Shown: positions 1 through 6,605 of the stretch, in pieces
Position numbering within the stretch: position 1 is the stretch's first letter
Layout of the letters: every line of letters begins with the position of its first letter
Assembly (NCBI GenBank): GCA_028293055.1
Contig: JAQGLD010000051.1
Span: 1 to 13,375 of the forward strand
DNA: 13,375 nt
Reading direction: 5' to 3'
Source of the DNA: Alphaproteobacteria bacterium
GTDB taxonomy: Bacteria > Pseudomonadota > Alphaproteobacteria > Sphingomonadales > Sphingomonadaceae
The notes under the pieces: model-generated
Told to the model about the DNA's origin: nothing
Database searches by the model: none
What the model saw: only the letters and a program-made list of their open reading frames with translations
Position numbers and translations under genes: made by a program

Positions 1-287
1 TAGGCGAGGCCCATCGCCTTCAGCCGGTCGAGCGCCTCGGCATAGGCTGAAAGCCGTTGCGACTGGAGCAGCACCTCCCCGTCCCAGTCGAGGCCGAGCC
101 AGGCGAGGTCCTCGAGGATTTCCGCGACATGGGCAGGGCGCGAACGGCCCGGATCGATGTCCTCGATGCGGAGCAGGAACCGGCCGCCGGACCGTCTCGC
201 AAAGTCGAAGGCGCGCAGGGCGCAATAGGCATGGCCGAGGTGAAGCCGGCCGGTCGGGCTCGGCGCGAAGCGAGAAACCACCTGCAT
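1..287 (-). CDS. gluQ: Glutamyl-Q tRNA(Asp) synthetase, N-terminal part (gene runs off the left edge)
   Basis: Truncated class I aminoacyl-tRNA synthetase paralogue. GluQ activates glutamate and attaches it to queuosine at position 34 of tRNA(Asp), without using the tRNA acceptor end; it is cytoplasmic. Visible near the start are RFAPSPTGRLHLGHAY, whose HLGH is the HIGH-type ATP-binding motif, and then FLLRIEDIDPGRSRP and LAWLGLDWDGEVLLQSQRL. The RIEDIDP.R.RP wording and the spacing to the QSQR segment fit GluQ rather than full-length GluRS (gltX), which reads RIEDTD. About 95 residues are present; the zinc-binding segment and the KMSKS region lie outside the window. I chose the ATG at 287 because the family begins a few residues before RFAPSPTG. 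An in-frame ATG at 323 would add 12 residues. Neither start has a good Shine-Dalgarno sequence. The gene is divergent from the HNH gene. Confidence 0.88.
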   Translation of the reverse strand, partial: MQVVSRFAPSPTGRLHLGHAYCALRAFDFARRSGGRFLLRIEDIDPGRSRPAHVAEILEDLAWLGLDWDGEVLLQSQRLSAYAEALDRLKAMGLA

Positions 288-364
288 CAGCGAGTTGGCA
301 CTTGACCCGGAGTCACCGGACATGGTGTCATGCGTCCGTCACCTTGAAGTGCGAGGAGGTGGCG

Positions 365-394
365 GAACCGGGGAAGGCTCTCCTCCCCCCGTTC
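365..394. other. Stem-loop in the gluQ/HNH divergent region
   Basis: Positions 365-377 and 382-394 form a 13-position stem with two mismatches (GAAC-C-GGGG on the left, CCCC-C-GTTC on the right) and a CTCT loop. It lies in the 173-bp gap between the divergent gluQ and HNH starts, so it could sit in the 5' leader of either transcript. No T-run follows on either strand, so a classic intrinsic terminator is unlikely. No other element stands out in this gap. Function unknown. Confidence 0.35.
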
Positions 395-460
395 TGAGTG
401 CGACAGTCCGGGGCCGTTCGGGAGAGACTTCCCAGCAATCGGAAGGGCGTCGCCAGTTCC

Positions 461-1027
461 ATGTACCATCCCGATCTGATCCGGCATCCCGATTCTTGCC
501 CGGCCCTGGTGCTGAACGCCGATTACACGCCGCTCAGTTATTATCCGCTGAGCCTGTGGCCGTGGCAGACCGCGGTCAAGGCAGTGTTCCTCGAGCGGGT
601 CGACATCGTCGCCGAATATGTCCGAGAGGTGCACAGCCCGACCCGGACGATGCAGCTCCCCTCGGTGATCGCGCTTCGCCAATATGTGAAGCCGTCCGAG
701 CACCCCGCCTTCACCCGATTCAACCTGTTCCTGCGCGACAAGTTCATGTGCCAATATTGCGGGGACATGCGCGAGCTGACCTTCGACCACGTCGTTCCGC
801 GCGCGCAGGGCGGCCGAACGACCTGGGAGAATGTCTCGACTGCCTGTGCGCCGTGCAACTTGCGAAAGGGCGGCCGCACTCCGCTGCAGGCGCACATGCA
901 CCTGTTCCATCGTCCGTTCCGCCCGACCAGCTGGCAGCTCCAGGAACACGGCCGCAGCTTCCCGCCCAATTATCTGCACGATAGCTGGCGCGACTATCTC
1001 TACTGGGATGTCGAGCTGGAGGCGTGA
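461..1027 (+). CDS. HNH endonuclease
   Basis: 188-residue HNH nuclease-fold protein, predicted cytoplasmic. The catalytic core lies at about residues 97-138: CQYC (C97, C100), DH (D109, H110), N124, then CAPCN (C129, C132, N133). The two CxxC pairs should bind a structural zinc, and D/H-N-N form the beta-beta-alpha metal site that cuts nucleic acid. The N-terminal 90 residues (from VLNADYTPLSYYPL) match the usual lead-in of stand-alone bacterial HNH proteins of this type, whose substrate and role are unknown. I chose the ATG at 461, 13 nt after GGAAGGG. A GTG at 398 in the same frame would add 21 residues that look non-conserved. It lies 80 bp upstream of a DNA ligase gene, which could mean a shared repair role, but there is no direct evidence. 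Confidence 0.9.
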   Translation: MYHPDLIRHPDSCPALVLNADYTPLSYYPLSLWPWQTAVKAVFLERVDIVAEYVREVHSPTRTMQLPSVIALRQYVKPSEHPAFTRFNLFLRDKFMCQYCGDMRELTFDHVVPRAQGGRTTWENVSTACAPCNLRKGGRTPLQAHMHLFHRPFRPTSWQLQEHGRSFPPNYLHDSWRDYLYWDVELEA

Positions 1028-1038
1028 GGCCAAGACGA

Positions 1039-1080
1039 TCCTCCCCTCGATTTCGAGGGAGGAATTGAGTTGCGAAACTC
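1039..1080 (+). other. Two adjacent stem-loops between the HNH and ligase genes
   Basis: Stem 1 pairs 1039-1049 with 1054-1063: ten base pairs with one bulged C at 1046 and an ATTT loop. Stem 2 pairs GAGTT (1067-1071) with AACTC (1076-1080) around the loop GCGA, a GNRA-type tetraloop. The first follows the HNH stop codon by 11 nt. No T-run follows, so rho-independent termination is not well supported. The 3' arm of stem 1 holds GGGAGGA, a strong Shine-Dalgarno-like string, but 45 nt before the ligase ATG at 1108. mRNA stabilisation, processing or translational control are all possible. Confidence 0.4.
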
Positions 1081-1107
1081 GCGACAAGACGCTTCGTTAC
1101 GCCCGCG

Positions 1108-2706
1108 ATGCGCGATTTCTCACAGCTGCTCGACGGGCTCGTCTACACCCGGTCGCGCAACGCCAAGCTCAAGCTGATCGGCGACTATCTCAGGCGCACG
1201 CCCGATCCCGACCGTGGCTATGCGCTGGCGGCGTTGACCGGAGAGCTCGACCTTCCGGCGGTGAAGGGCGCGGCGATCCGCGCGATCACCGAGGAAAGGG
1301 TCGATCCGATCCTCTTCCACATGAGCTGGGACTATGTCGGCGATCTCGCCGAGACGGTGTCCCTGCTCTGGCCCAAGCGGATCGACCAGCCGCCGGAGCT
1401 GGACGACGGCAGCCTGCGCATCGCCTCGGTGGTCGAGCGCCTGCAGAGCCTCGGCCGATCCGAAGCGCCCGGCGCCCTCGCACGGATGCTCGACCATCTC
1501 GATGCGAGCGGGCGCTATGCCTTGCTCAAGCTCGCTACAGGCGAATTGCGGCTCGGAGTCTCGGCACGCCTCGCCAAGACCGCGCTGGCCCAGGCGTTCG
1601 GGCTGGAGGTGGATGCGGTCGAGGAGGTCTGGCACGGCATCGGCCCGCCTTATCTGCCCCTGTTCAACTGGGCCGAGGGGCGAGGCGGCCAGCCGACCGC
1701 AGACAACGTCCCGGTGTTCAGGCCGTTCATGCTCGCCCATCCGCTCGAGGATTTGCGGGTCTCGCTCGACGATTATGCCGCCGAATGGAAATGGGACGGG
1801 ATCCGAGTCCAGATCGTCCGGGCCGGCGGCGAGACCCGGCTGTACAGCCGCGCCGGCGACGACATCACCCGGAGTTTTCCGGAAGTGGCGCAGGCCTTCG
1901 CCCAGGACGGCGCGGTCGACGGCGAGCTGCTGGTCAAGGGCGCGTTCCAGGGCACCGACGAGCATGGCGGCGGCGCCGCGAGCTTCAACGCGCTCCAGCA
2001 GCGGCTCGGCCGCAAGACCGTCTCGGCGAAGATGCTCAAGGATTACCCGGCTTTCGTCCGGCTCTACGACATATTGTTCGACGGCCTCGAGGATCTGCGC
2101 GCCCTGCCCTGGGAGGCGCGCCGGGGAAGGCTCGAAGCCTTTGTGCCGAGGCTCGACGCGGAGCACTTCGATCTCTCGGCGCTGATCGAGGCGGAGGATT
2201 TCGACTCGCTCGAGGAGATTCGCGGCGGGGCTCGCGACGCCTCGATCGAGGGGGTGATGCTCAAGCGCCGCGACAGCCCCTATACTGGCGGCCGGCGCGT
2301 CGGCCTGTGGTACAAATGGAAGCGGGACCCGCTCGTCGCCGATTGCGTGCTGATGTATGCCCAGCGCGGGCACGGCAAACGCTCCTCTTATTATTCGGAC
2401 TTCACGTTCGGCTGCTGGGACGAGGCGGGCGATCTGCTGCCGGTCGGGAAGGCCTATTTCGGCTTCACCGACGAGGAGCTGATCTGGCTCGACCGCTGGG
2501 TGCGCGGCCACACGGTCCAGCGCTTCGGCCCGGTGCGCGAGGTCGAGAGGGGCCTGGTGCTCGAGGTCGCCTTCGATTCGATCCACCAGAGCAAGCGCCA
2601 CAAATCGGGCCTTGCCATGCGATTCCCGCGAATCTCGCGGATCCGCAACGACAAGCCGGCCGCGGAGGCCGACCGGGTCGAGACCCTGCGGCGAATGACA
2701 AGCTGA
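1108..2706 (+). CDS. ATP-dependent DNA ligase, cisplatin damage response (PP_1105) type
   Basis: 532-residue ligase that seals nicks with ATP through an enzyme-AMP intermediate. The N-terminal DNA-binding domain spans roughly residues 1-200 and opens with LLDGLVYTRSRNAKL, typical of the family linked to cisplatin resistance. The nucleotidyltransferase core has K228 in EWKWDGIR (AMP attachment), DGE at 271-273, EGVMLK at 381-386 and WYKWKRDP at 401-408. The C-terminal OB fold follows, with the family's ending FPRISRIRNDKPAAEAD. Length is normal and all core motifs are intact. The ATG at 1108 has no clear Shine-Dalgarno sequence nearby, but a stop at 1066-1068 in frame leaves no better start. 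The family usually sits beside a metallo-beta-lactamase-fold exonuclease and a Lhr-like helicase; neither is beside it here. Confidence 0.93.
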   Translation: MRDFSQLLDGLVYTRSRNAKLKLIGDYLRRTPDPDRGYALAALTGELDLPAVKGAAIRAITEERVDPILFHMSWDYVGDLAETVSLLWPKRIDQPPELDDGSLRIASVVERLQSLGRSEAPGALARMLDHLDASGRYALLKLATGELRLGVSARLAKTALAQAFGLEVDAVEEVWHGIGPPYLPLFNWAEGRGGQPTADNVPVFRPFMLAHPLEDLRVSLDDYAAEWKWDGIRVQIVRAGGETRLYSRAGDDITRSFPEVAQAFAQDGAVDGELLVKGAFQGTDEHGGGAASFNALQQRLGRKTVSAKMLKDYPAFVRLYDILFDGLEDLRALPWEARRGRLEAFVPRLDAEHFDLSALIEAEDFDSLEEIRGGARDASIEGVMLKRRDSPYTGGRRVGLWYKWKRDPLVADCVLMYAQRGHGKRSSYYSDFTFGCWDEAGDLLPVGKAYFGFTDEELIWLDRWVRGHTVQRFGPVREVERGLVLEVAFDSIHQSKRHKSGLAMRFPRISRIRNDKPAAEADRVETLRRMTS

Positions 2707-2743
2707 TCCCCTTGCCAGCGCGCGCGTCGTCGGTAGGGTCTGT

Positions 2744-2763
2744 CCCGTCTAAAAGGAGACGGG
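2744..2763 (+). promoter_or_regulatory. Stem-loop holding the fprA ribosome binding site
   Basis: CCCGTCT (2744-2750) can pair perfectly with AGACGGG (2757-2763) around the loop AAAAGG. The Shine-Dalgarno sequence AAGGAGA lies half in the loop and half in the 3' arm, and the stem ends one base before the ATG at 2765. A weak promoter candidate, TTGCCA (2712-2717), 16 bp, TAGGGT (2734-2739), would start transcription inside the 5' arm. If that promoter is used, only part of the stem would exist in the RNA. Confidence 0.35.
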
Positions 2764-2764
2764 G

Positions 2765-4066
2765 ATGCGTCATGTCGCTGTGATCGGCACCGGACCCGCG
2801 GGTTTCTACACCGCGGAAGCGCTTCAGAAGCAGTTCGGCGACCAGGTTCGCATCGACATGATCGACCGGCTGCCAGTGCCCTACGGCCTGATCCGATCCG
2901 GGGTCGCGCCCGATCATCAGTCGATCAAGGCGGTCTACAAGCGCTATGAGAAGGTTGCGCTCAGCGACCATGTCCGCTTCGTCGGCCATGTCACCCTGGG
3001 CGAGCATGTCGGCATGGACGAGCTGCTCGGGCTCTACGACGCAGTGATCCTCGCCACCGGCGCGCCCGACGACCGCCGGCTCGGAATCGCCGGCGACGAT
3101 TTGCCGGGCGTGATCGGCTCGGCCGCCTTCGTCGGCTGGTATAACGGCCATCCCGATTTCGCCGACCTCGATCCGCCGCTCGACATCGCCTCCGTGGCGG
3201 TCGTCGGCAACGGCAATGTCGCGCTCGATGTGGCGCGGATTCTGTCCAAGACCTCGGCCGAGTTCGCGGGCTCCGACATTGCGATGCACGCCCATGACGC
3301 GCTCGCGGCTTCGAGGATCGAGGCGATCCATCTCCTCGGTCGCCGCGGGCCCCACCAGATCGCGATGACCCCGAAGGAGCTCGGCGAGCTCGGCCATCTC
3401 GAGGAGGCGGCGCCGGAGGTCGATCCAGCCGATCTACCCGCCGAGAGCGAGGATGCCGCGCTCGAGCCCGGGCAACGCAAGTCGGTGAATCACTTGCGCG
3501 ATTTCGCGGGCCGCAGCGAGGCGAAGCGCAAGCGCATCGTCTTCGATTTCTTCGCGATGCCGATCGCCGTCGAGGGCGACGGAAAGGTGGAGAGGATCGT
3601 CGTCGAGCGCACCCGTCTCGCCGCGGACGGCCGCGCCTCGGGTACTGGCGAGCGCTATAAAATCGACTGCGGCCTGGTGGTGAGCTGCATCGGCTATCAG
3701 ACTCCGCCGATTCCCGGAGTTCCCTACGACCAATCGCTCGGCCGCTTTCCGAACGACCATGGCGTGATCGCGCCGGGCCTCTATTGCGTCGGCTGGGCGC
3801 GGCGCGGCCCGACCGGGACGATCGGAACCAATCGGCCAGACGGCTTCGAGGTTGCCGAGCAGATCAAGGCGACGTTCGGCGAAGGCGACAGCAGCAAGGC
3901 CGGCGGCGCCGGGCTCGACGCCTTGCTCCGCGAGCGCGGGGTCGAGCCGGTGACGTTCAGCGACTGGCAGAGGATCGAGGCGGCCGAGATCGAGCGTGCC
4001 CGCGAAGGCAATCCGCGCGAGAAGTTCGCCCGCATCCACGAGATGATCGGAGCGCTCGGGCGCTGA
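2765..4066 (+). CDS. fprA: FprA-type ferredoxin/flavodoxin-NADP+ reductase (adrenodoxin reductase family)
   Basis: 433-residue cytoplasmic FAD enzyme that moves electrons between NADPH and ferredoxin or a similar carrier. The FAD Rossmann motif is VIGTGPAGFYTAE (GxGPAG at residues 8-13), followed by VPYGLIRSGVAPDH (38-51), typical of adrenodoxin reductase-like enzymes. ATGA is at 97-100 and the NADPH-binding motif VVGNGNVALD at 147-156. LLGRRGPHQIAMTPKEL at 190-206 carries arginines that favour NADPH. The FAD-closing segment WARRGPTGTIGTNR is at 344-357. Length and motif order are normal for FprA and differ from the plant-type Fpr. The start has a strong GGAG (2755-2758), 6 nt before the ATG. 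The 58-bp gap after the ligase and the possible local promoter suggest it may be transcribed on its own. The physiological partner is not encoded in the window. Confidence 0.93.
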   Translation: MRHVAVIGTGPAGFYTAEALQKQFGDQVRIDMIDRLPVPYGLIRSGVAPDHQSIKAVYKRYEKVALSDHVRFVGHVTLGEHVGMDELLGLYDAVILATGAPDDRRLGIAGDDLPGVIGSAAFVGWYNGHPDFADLDPPLDIASVAVVGNGNVALDVARILSKTSAEFAGSDIAMHAHDALAASRIEAIHLLGRRGPHQIAMTPKELGELGHLEEAAPEVDPADLPAESEDAALEPGQRKSVNHLRDFAGRSEAKRKRIVFDFFAMPIAVEGDGKVERIVVERTRLAADGRASGTGERYKIDCGLVVSCIGYQTPPIPGVPYDQSLGRFPNDHGVIAPGLYCVGWARRGPTGTIGTNRPDGFEVAEQIKATFGEGDSSKAGGAGLDALLRERGVEPVTFSDWQRIEAAEIERAREGNPREKFARIHEMIGALGR

Positions 4067-4097
4067 TCGGCCGCGAGGACGGGAGTTTCGCGATCAG
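4063..4097. terminator. Inverted repeat over the two convergent stop codons
   Basis: CTGATCG (4063-4069) and CGATCAG (4091-4097) are a perfect 7-bp inverted repeat around a 21-nt loop. The left arm contains the fprA stop and the right arm the fadL-family stop. An alternative inner pairing is CGCGA with TCGCG. The placement suits a bidirectional transcript end between convergent genes, but the loop is long and no T-run follows, so this is a weak call. Confidence 0.3.
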
Positions 4098-5419
4098 ATC
4101 TCGAAGCGGCCCCCGATCGACAGGACCAGGGCGCGCTGGCCGGCCGCGCGGCCGTCTGTAAAGACATCGGTCTGGGCGGCCGTACCGGCATAGAAATGCT
4201 CGTCGCGGCTGATCGCCGAATTGCGGAAATCGGTATAGCCGAAGGCCCCGTCGAGGGTCAGGCTCCTCCCGGCGCGGTAGCTCAGCCCGATATTGTAATC
4301 CATTCGGTCGCCGTCCGGCACCCGCGCATCGCGGGAAGTGTTGCGGGTCGGGGTCGGATCGAGCTGGATCCCGGCGCGTACGGTGAGGCGCTCGCTCGCC
4401 TTGGCGTCGACTCCGACGGCGAAGCTCCACACATCCTTATAATGTTCCGGCACCGCATTGCCGAGCGGGGCGCCGAGCTGGATCGTGTCGAACCGGCTCC
4501 AGCCGTAACGGACGGTCTGGGCGTTGAGCGTCAGCCGATCGCTGATCGCACCCCGCGCGCCGATCGAAAGTTGCCATGGCGTGGTGAATCGCGCGGTCGT
4601 GTCGGTGTCGACATTGCGCGCGGCGAGCGGCCCGAGCAGGCCGCTGATCGCGACCCGGCCGTCCAGCCGATGGGTGATCGCGGATTTGTAGCCGATCCCG
4701 AAGGCGAGCCGCTCCGACGGGCGCAGCTGGACTCCGGCGCTCCAGCCGAGGTCCCAGCCGTTCCCGGTCAGCTTGAGCCTGGCATCCGGCAGGCCCGCGG
4801 CGAGATTGGGCAAGGCGTTCGAAAGCAAAGCGTCGGCATATTCGACGTTGAGCGCGCCGCCAAGGCTCAGCCAGGGGGTCGGCGCGAACGCGACCGAGCT
4901 CTGGATGTCCGCGGTCAGCAGCCGCGTACGGATCGCCGAATAACGCTGCCAGCCGCCCGAATCATAGTCGGTGGTGAAGCTGAACGGGGAGCTTACCGAA
5001 AGCCCCAGCGCGATCCGATCGCCGACCGGGATGGCGAGGGCGAAATTGGGAGCGACGCCGCGCTGCACTGGATCGGTCACAGCGGAGGCCCCGCCGACCG
5101 GAACCGCCGCGACCACCGGCCGATCGATCAGGGTGCCGAGGTCGCGGACCCGGCCGATCGGAAAGAAAGCCGTGGCTCCGAAGCTGAGGCTGGTGCCGGT
5201 GGTGCCTCCGATCGAGGCCGGATTCCACCACAGGGAGGCTGGTCCCTGGTCGGCAGTCTCGCCGCTATTGGCGCGGCCCCAGCCCCGAACCGACTGCTCC
5301 TGTAGGTAGAAGGCCGACGCCGACGCCGAACTGGTCATGTTCACGCCAACCATCGCCACCGTCCCGAAAAGCAACAGCGGACGCAGCGCAGCCACGCGAA
5401 GAATCACATTCGAATTCAT
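4094..5419 (-). CDS. FadL/TodX (OMPP1) family outer-membrane channel
   Basis: 441-residue predicted outer-membrane beta-barrel of the family that lets long-chain fatty acids and other hydrophobic compounds cross the outer membrane. A signal peptide covers about residues 1-36 (hydrophobic LRPLLLFGTVAMVGV, then an SASASA cleavage region). The mature protein begins FYLQEQSVRGWGRANSG, the FadL N-terminal hatch pattern, and has NPA at 66-68 (WWNPASI), a family hallmark. The rest alternates polar and hydrophobic residues as barrel strands do. The C-terminus is RFEI rather than ending in a bare aromatic residue. I chose the ATG at 5419 because it starts the signal peptide and follows GGGGG by 6 nt; an upstream ATG at 5461 would put 14 odd residues before it. 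Divergent from the rpfF-like gene, which makes fatty-acid signal uptake an attractive but unproven role. Confidence 0.9.
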   Translation of the reverse strand: MNSNVILRVAALRPLLLFGTVAMVGVNMTSSASASAFYLQEQSVRGWGRANSGETADQGPASLWWNPASIGGTTGTSLSFGATAFFPIGRVRDLGTLIDRPVVAAVPVGGASAVTDPVQRGVAPNFALAIPVGDRIALGLSVSSPFSFTTDYDSGGWQRYSAIRTRLLTADIQSSVAFAPTPWLSLGGALNVEYADALLSNALPNLAAGLPDARLKLTGNGWDLGWSAGVQLRPSERLAFGIGYKSAITHRLDGRVAISGLLGPLAARNVDTDTTARFTTPWQLSIGARGAISDRLTLNAQTVRYGWSRFDTIQLGAPLGNAVPEHYKDVWSFAVGVDAKASERLTVRAGIQLDPTPTRNTSRDARVPDGDRMDYNIGLSYRAGRSLTLDGAFGYTDFRNSAISRDEHFYAGTAAQTDVFTDGRAAGQRALVLSIGGRFEI

Positions 5420-5472
5420 TGAAGACCCCCGGAAATCCAGCCCCTGCGGCGCCCCCGCCACGACGCCTCGCT

Positions 5473-5504
5473 AAAGACGAAATCTTTGCTCCTCAAAGGC
5501 TTTG
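5473..5504. promoter_or_regulatory. Small palindromes upstream of the FadL-family gene
   Basis: AAAGA-CGAAA-TCTTT (5473-5487) and CAAAG-G-CTTTG (5494-5504) are perfect 5-bp inverted repeats lying 54-85 bp before the start of the FadL-family gene. The stretch is AT-richer than the neighbouring coding DNA. They could be operator or promoter elements. I could not identify a convincing -35/-10 pair on either strand of this region. Confidence 0.3.
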
Positions 5505-5508
5505 TAGC

Positions 5509-5593
5509 TTAACGAAATGAAGGAATGGTTGAGCCGACGAAGAGCATTGGGCGGAGTCAAGAAAGCCACACCTGTGCAAATATCTTTCGTTAA
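5509..5593. promoter_or_regulatory. Perfect 9-bp inverted repeat in the fadL-rpfF divergent promoter region
   Basis: TTAACGAAA (5509-5517) and its exact reverse complement TTTCGTTAA (5585-5593) are 67 bp apart, centrally placed in the 247-bp region between two divergent genes. Each gene therefore sees one arm nearer and in equivalent orientation, as expected for a shared dimeric or looping regulator. The partial repeat ACGAAAT also occurs at 5477. The right arm runs into TTAACC, which resembles a CtrA half-site, but a full CtrA site is absent. The regulator is unknown. Confidence 0.4.
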
Positions 5594-5666
5594 CCAGCCG
5601 CAGGAGATTGCCGCCCTGCCTCGGATATGCTTACTTCATCGTTCACCATCTCATTGGGGCTAAACG

Positions 5667-6605
5667 ATGAATCAGCATTTCAGTCTCCAACGGGGGGAGG
5701 CGACCGGATCAATCCCGGTCATGGCTGACCTCCCCGTGGGAGCGCTACCCCTTCAGCATCGAGATCGGCCGGCGGGCTCCCGGCTATTCGACCTGGGGCA
5801 GCTCGATGTGCGATGGGAGGCCGAAAACGGCTCTCTTTGGACCTACATGACGCCGATCGACCGGCCGAATTTCAATCGGCCGATGCTTCGCGACTTCCAG
5901 CGCTGGCAGGAGGAAATCCGGCGCGAATTCGCTTCTCCCCACGAGGGGCTCAAATATCTGGTTCTCGGTTCGCGTTTCCCCGGGATCTTCAATCTCGGCG
6001 GCGATCTCAATCTGTTCGCGAGTTTCATTTCGGCCGGCGACCGCATCGGGCTGGTCCAATATGGACGGGACTGCGTCTCGATCCTTCACAACAATATGCG
6101 CACGCTCGGCCTGCCGATCGTCACGATCGCACTCGTCCAGGGCGACGCCCTCGGCGGCGGCTTCGAAGCGGTGCTTTCGTTCAATGTGGTGGTCGCCGAG
6201 CGCGGTTCGCGATTCGGCCTTCCCGAGATTGCCTTCGGCCTTTTCCCCGGAATGGGCGCCCACTCCTTGCTCGCCCGCAAGGTCGGCCTCGCCCGCGCCG
6301 AGGAGATGATGCTTTCGAGCCGGGTCTATTCGGCCGAGGAGATGCACGAGCTCGGTCTCGTTCACGTGCTCGCCGAGCCGGGCCAGGGCGAGGAGGCGGT
6401 CCGCGCCTACATCGCCCGCAACGGCCGCCGCCAGGCCGGCCATCGCGGCATCTACCGCGCCTCGTCCCTCGTCGATCCGATCAGCCTCGACGAGCTCAAC
6501 GAAGTCGTCGAGGTCTGGGCTGATTCGGCGCTGACCCTCAGCGATTCCGAGCTCAAGTTGATGCGGCGGCTGGTCGACGCCCAGACTAGGCTTGCAGCCG
6601 CCTGA
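5667..6605 (+). CDS. rpfF: RpfF-like DSF synthase (crotonase / enoyl-CoA hydratase superfamily)
   Basis: 312-residue crotonase-fold protein. RpfF dehydrates 3-hydroxyacyl-ACP to the cis-2-enoyl form and hydrolyses the thioester, releasing a diffusible cis-2-unsaturated fatty acid (DSF signal). Visible RpfF-type segments are FNLGGDLNLF (108-117, oxyanion-hole region), IALVQGDALGGGFEAVLS (154-171), FGLPEIAFGLFPGMGAHS (183-200) and the C-terminal VWADSALTLSDSELKLMRRLVDAQTR. Both catalytic glutamates are present as E167 (GGGFEA) and E187 (GLPE), 20 residues apart as in Xanthomonas RpfF (E141/E161, from memory). About 40 extra N-terminal residues precede the fold. The ATG at 5667 follows GGGG by 7 nt; a later ATG at 5721 is possible. 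It is divergent from a FadL-family gene and convergent with a GGDEF-EAL gene, overlapping its end by 20 bp. A generic enoyl-CoA hydratase is less likely. Confidence 0.82.
   Translation: MNQHFSLQRGEATGSIPVMADLPVGALPLQHRDRPAGSRLFDLGQLDVRWEAENGSLWTYMTPIDRPNFNRPMLRDFQRWQEEIRREFASPHEGLKYLVLGSRFPGIFNLGGDLNLFASFISAGDRIGLVQYGRDCVSILHNNMRTLGLPIVTIALVQGDALGGGFEAVLSFNVVVAERGSRFGLPEIAFGLFPGMGAHSLLARKVGLARAEEMMLSSRVYSAEEMHELGLVHVLAEPGQGEEAVRAYIARNGRRQAGHRGIYRASSLVDPISLDELNEVVEVWADSALTLSDSELKLMRRLVDAQTRLAAA

Noticed and set aside
287..323. ATG at 323 as the gluQ start
   Set aside because: The added residues are serine/glycine-rich and unlike the family's short N-terminus; kept only as an alternative.
1120..2601. 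Long open frame (493 codons) on the minus strand
   Set aside because: It is antisense to the ligase gene, whose motifs are complete. Long antisense frames are expected in GC-rich DNA with strong codon bias, and the translation shows no recognisable domain.
831..2783. Long open frame (650 codons) on the plus strand
   Set aside because: It overlaps the HNH and ligase genes in another frame and reads as low-complexity Arg/Ala/Gly-rich sequence, typical of a frame shadow.
5590..5597. CtrA binding site (TTAACC)
   Set aside because: Only a half-site-like match occurs; there is no second TTAA at the required 7-base spacing, so it is noted only as part of the inverted repeat.
5420..5666. Sigma-70-type promoters for fadL and rpfF
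   Set aside because: Isolated TTGACT- and TATGCT-like hexamers exist on either strand but none pairs with a partner at acceptable spacing.
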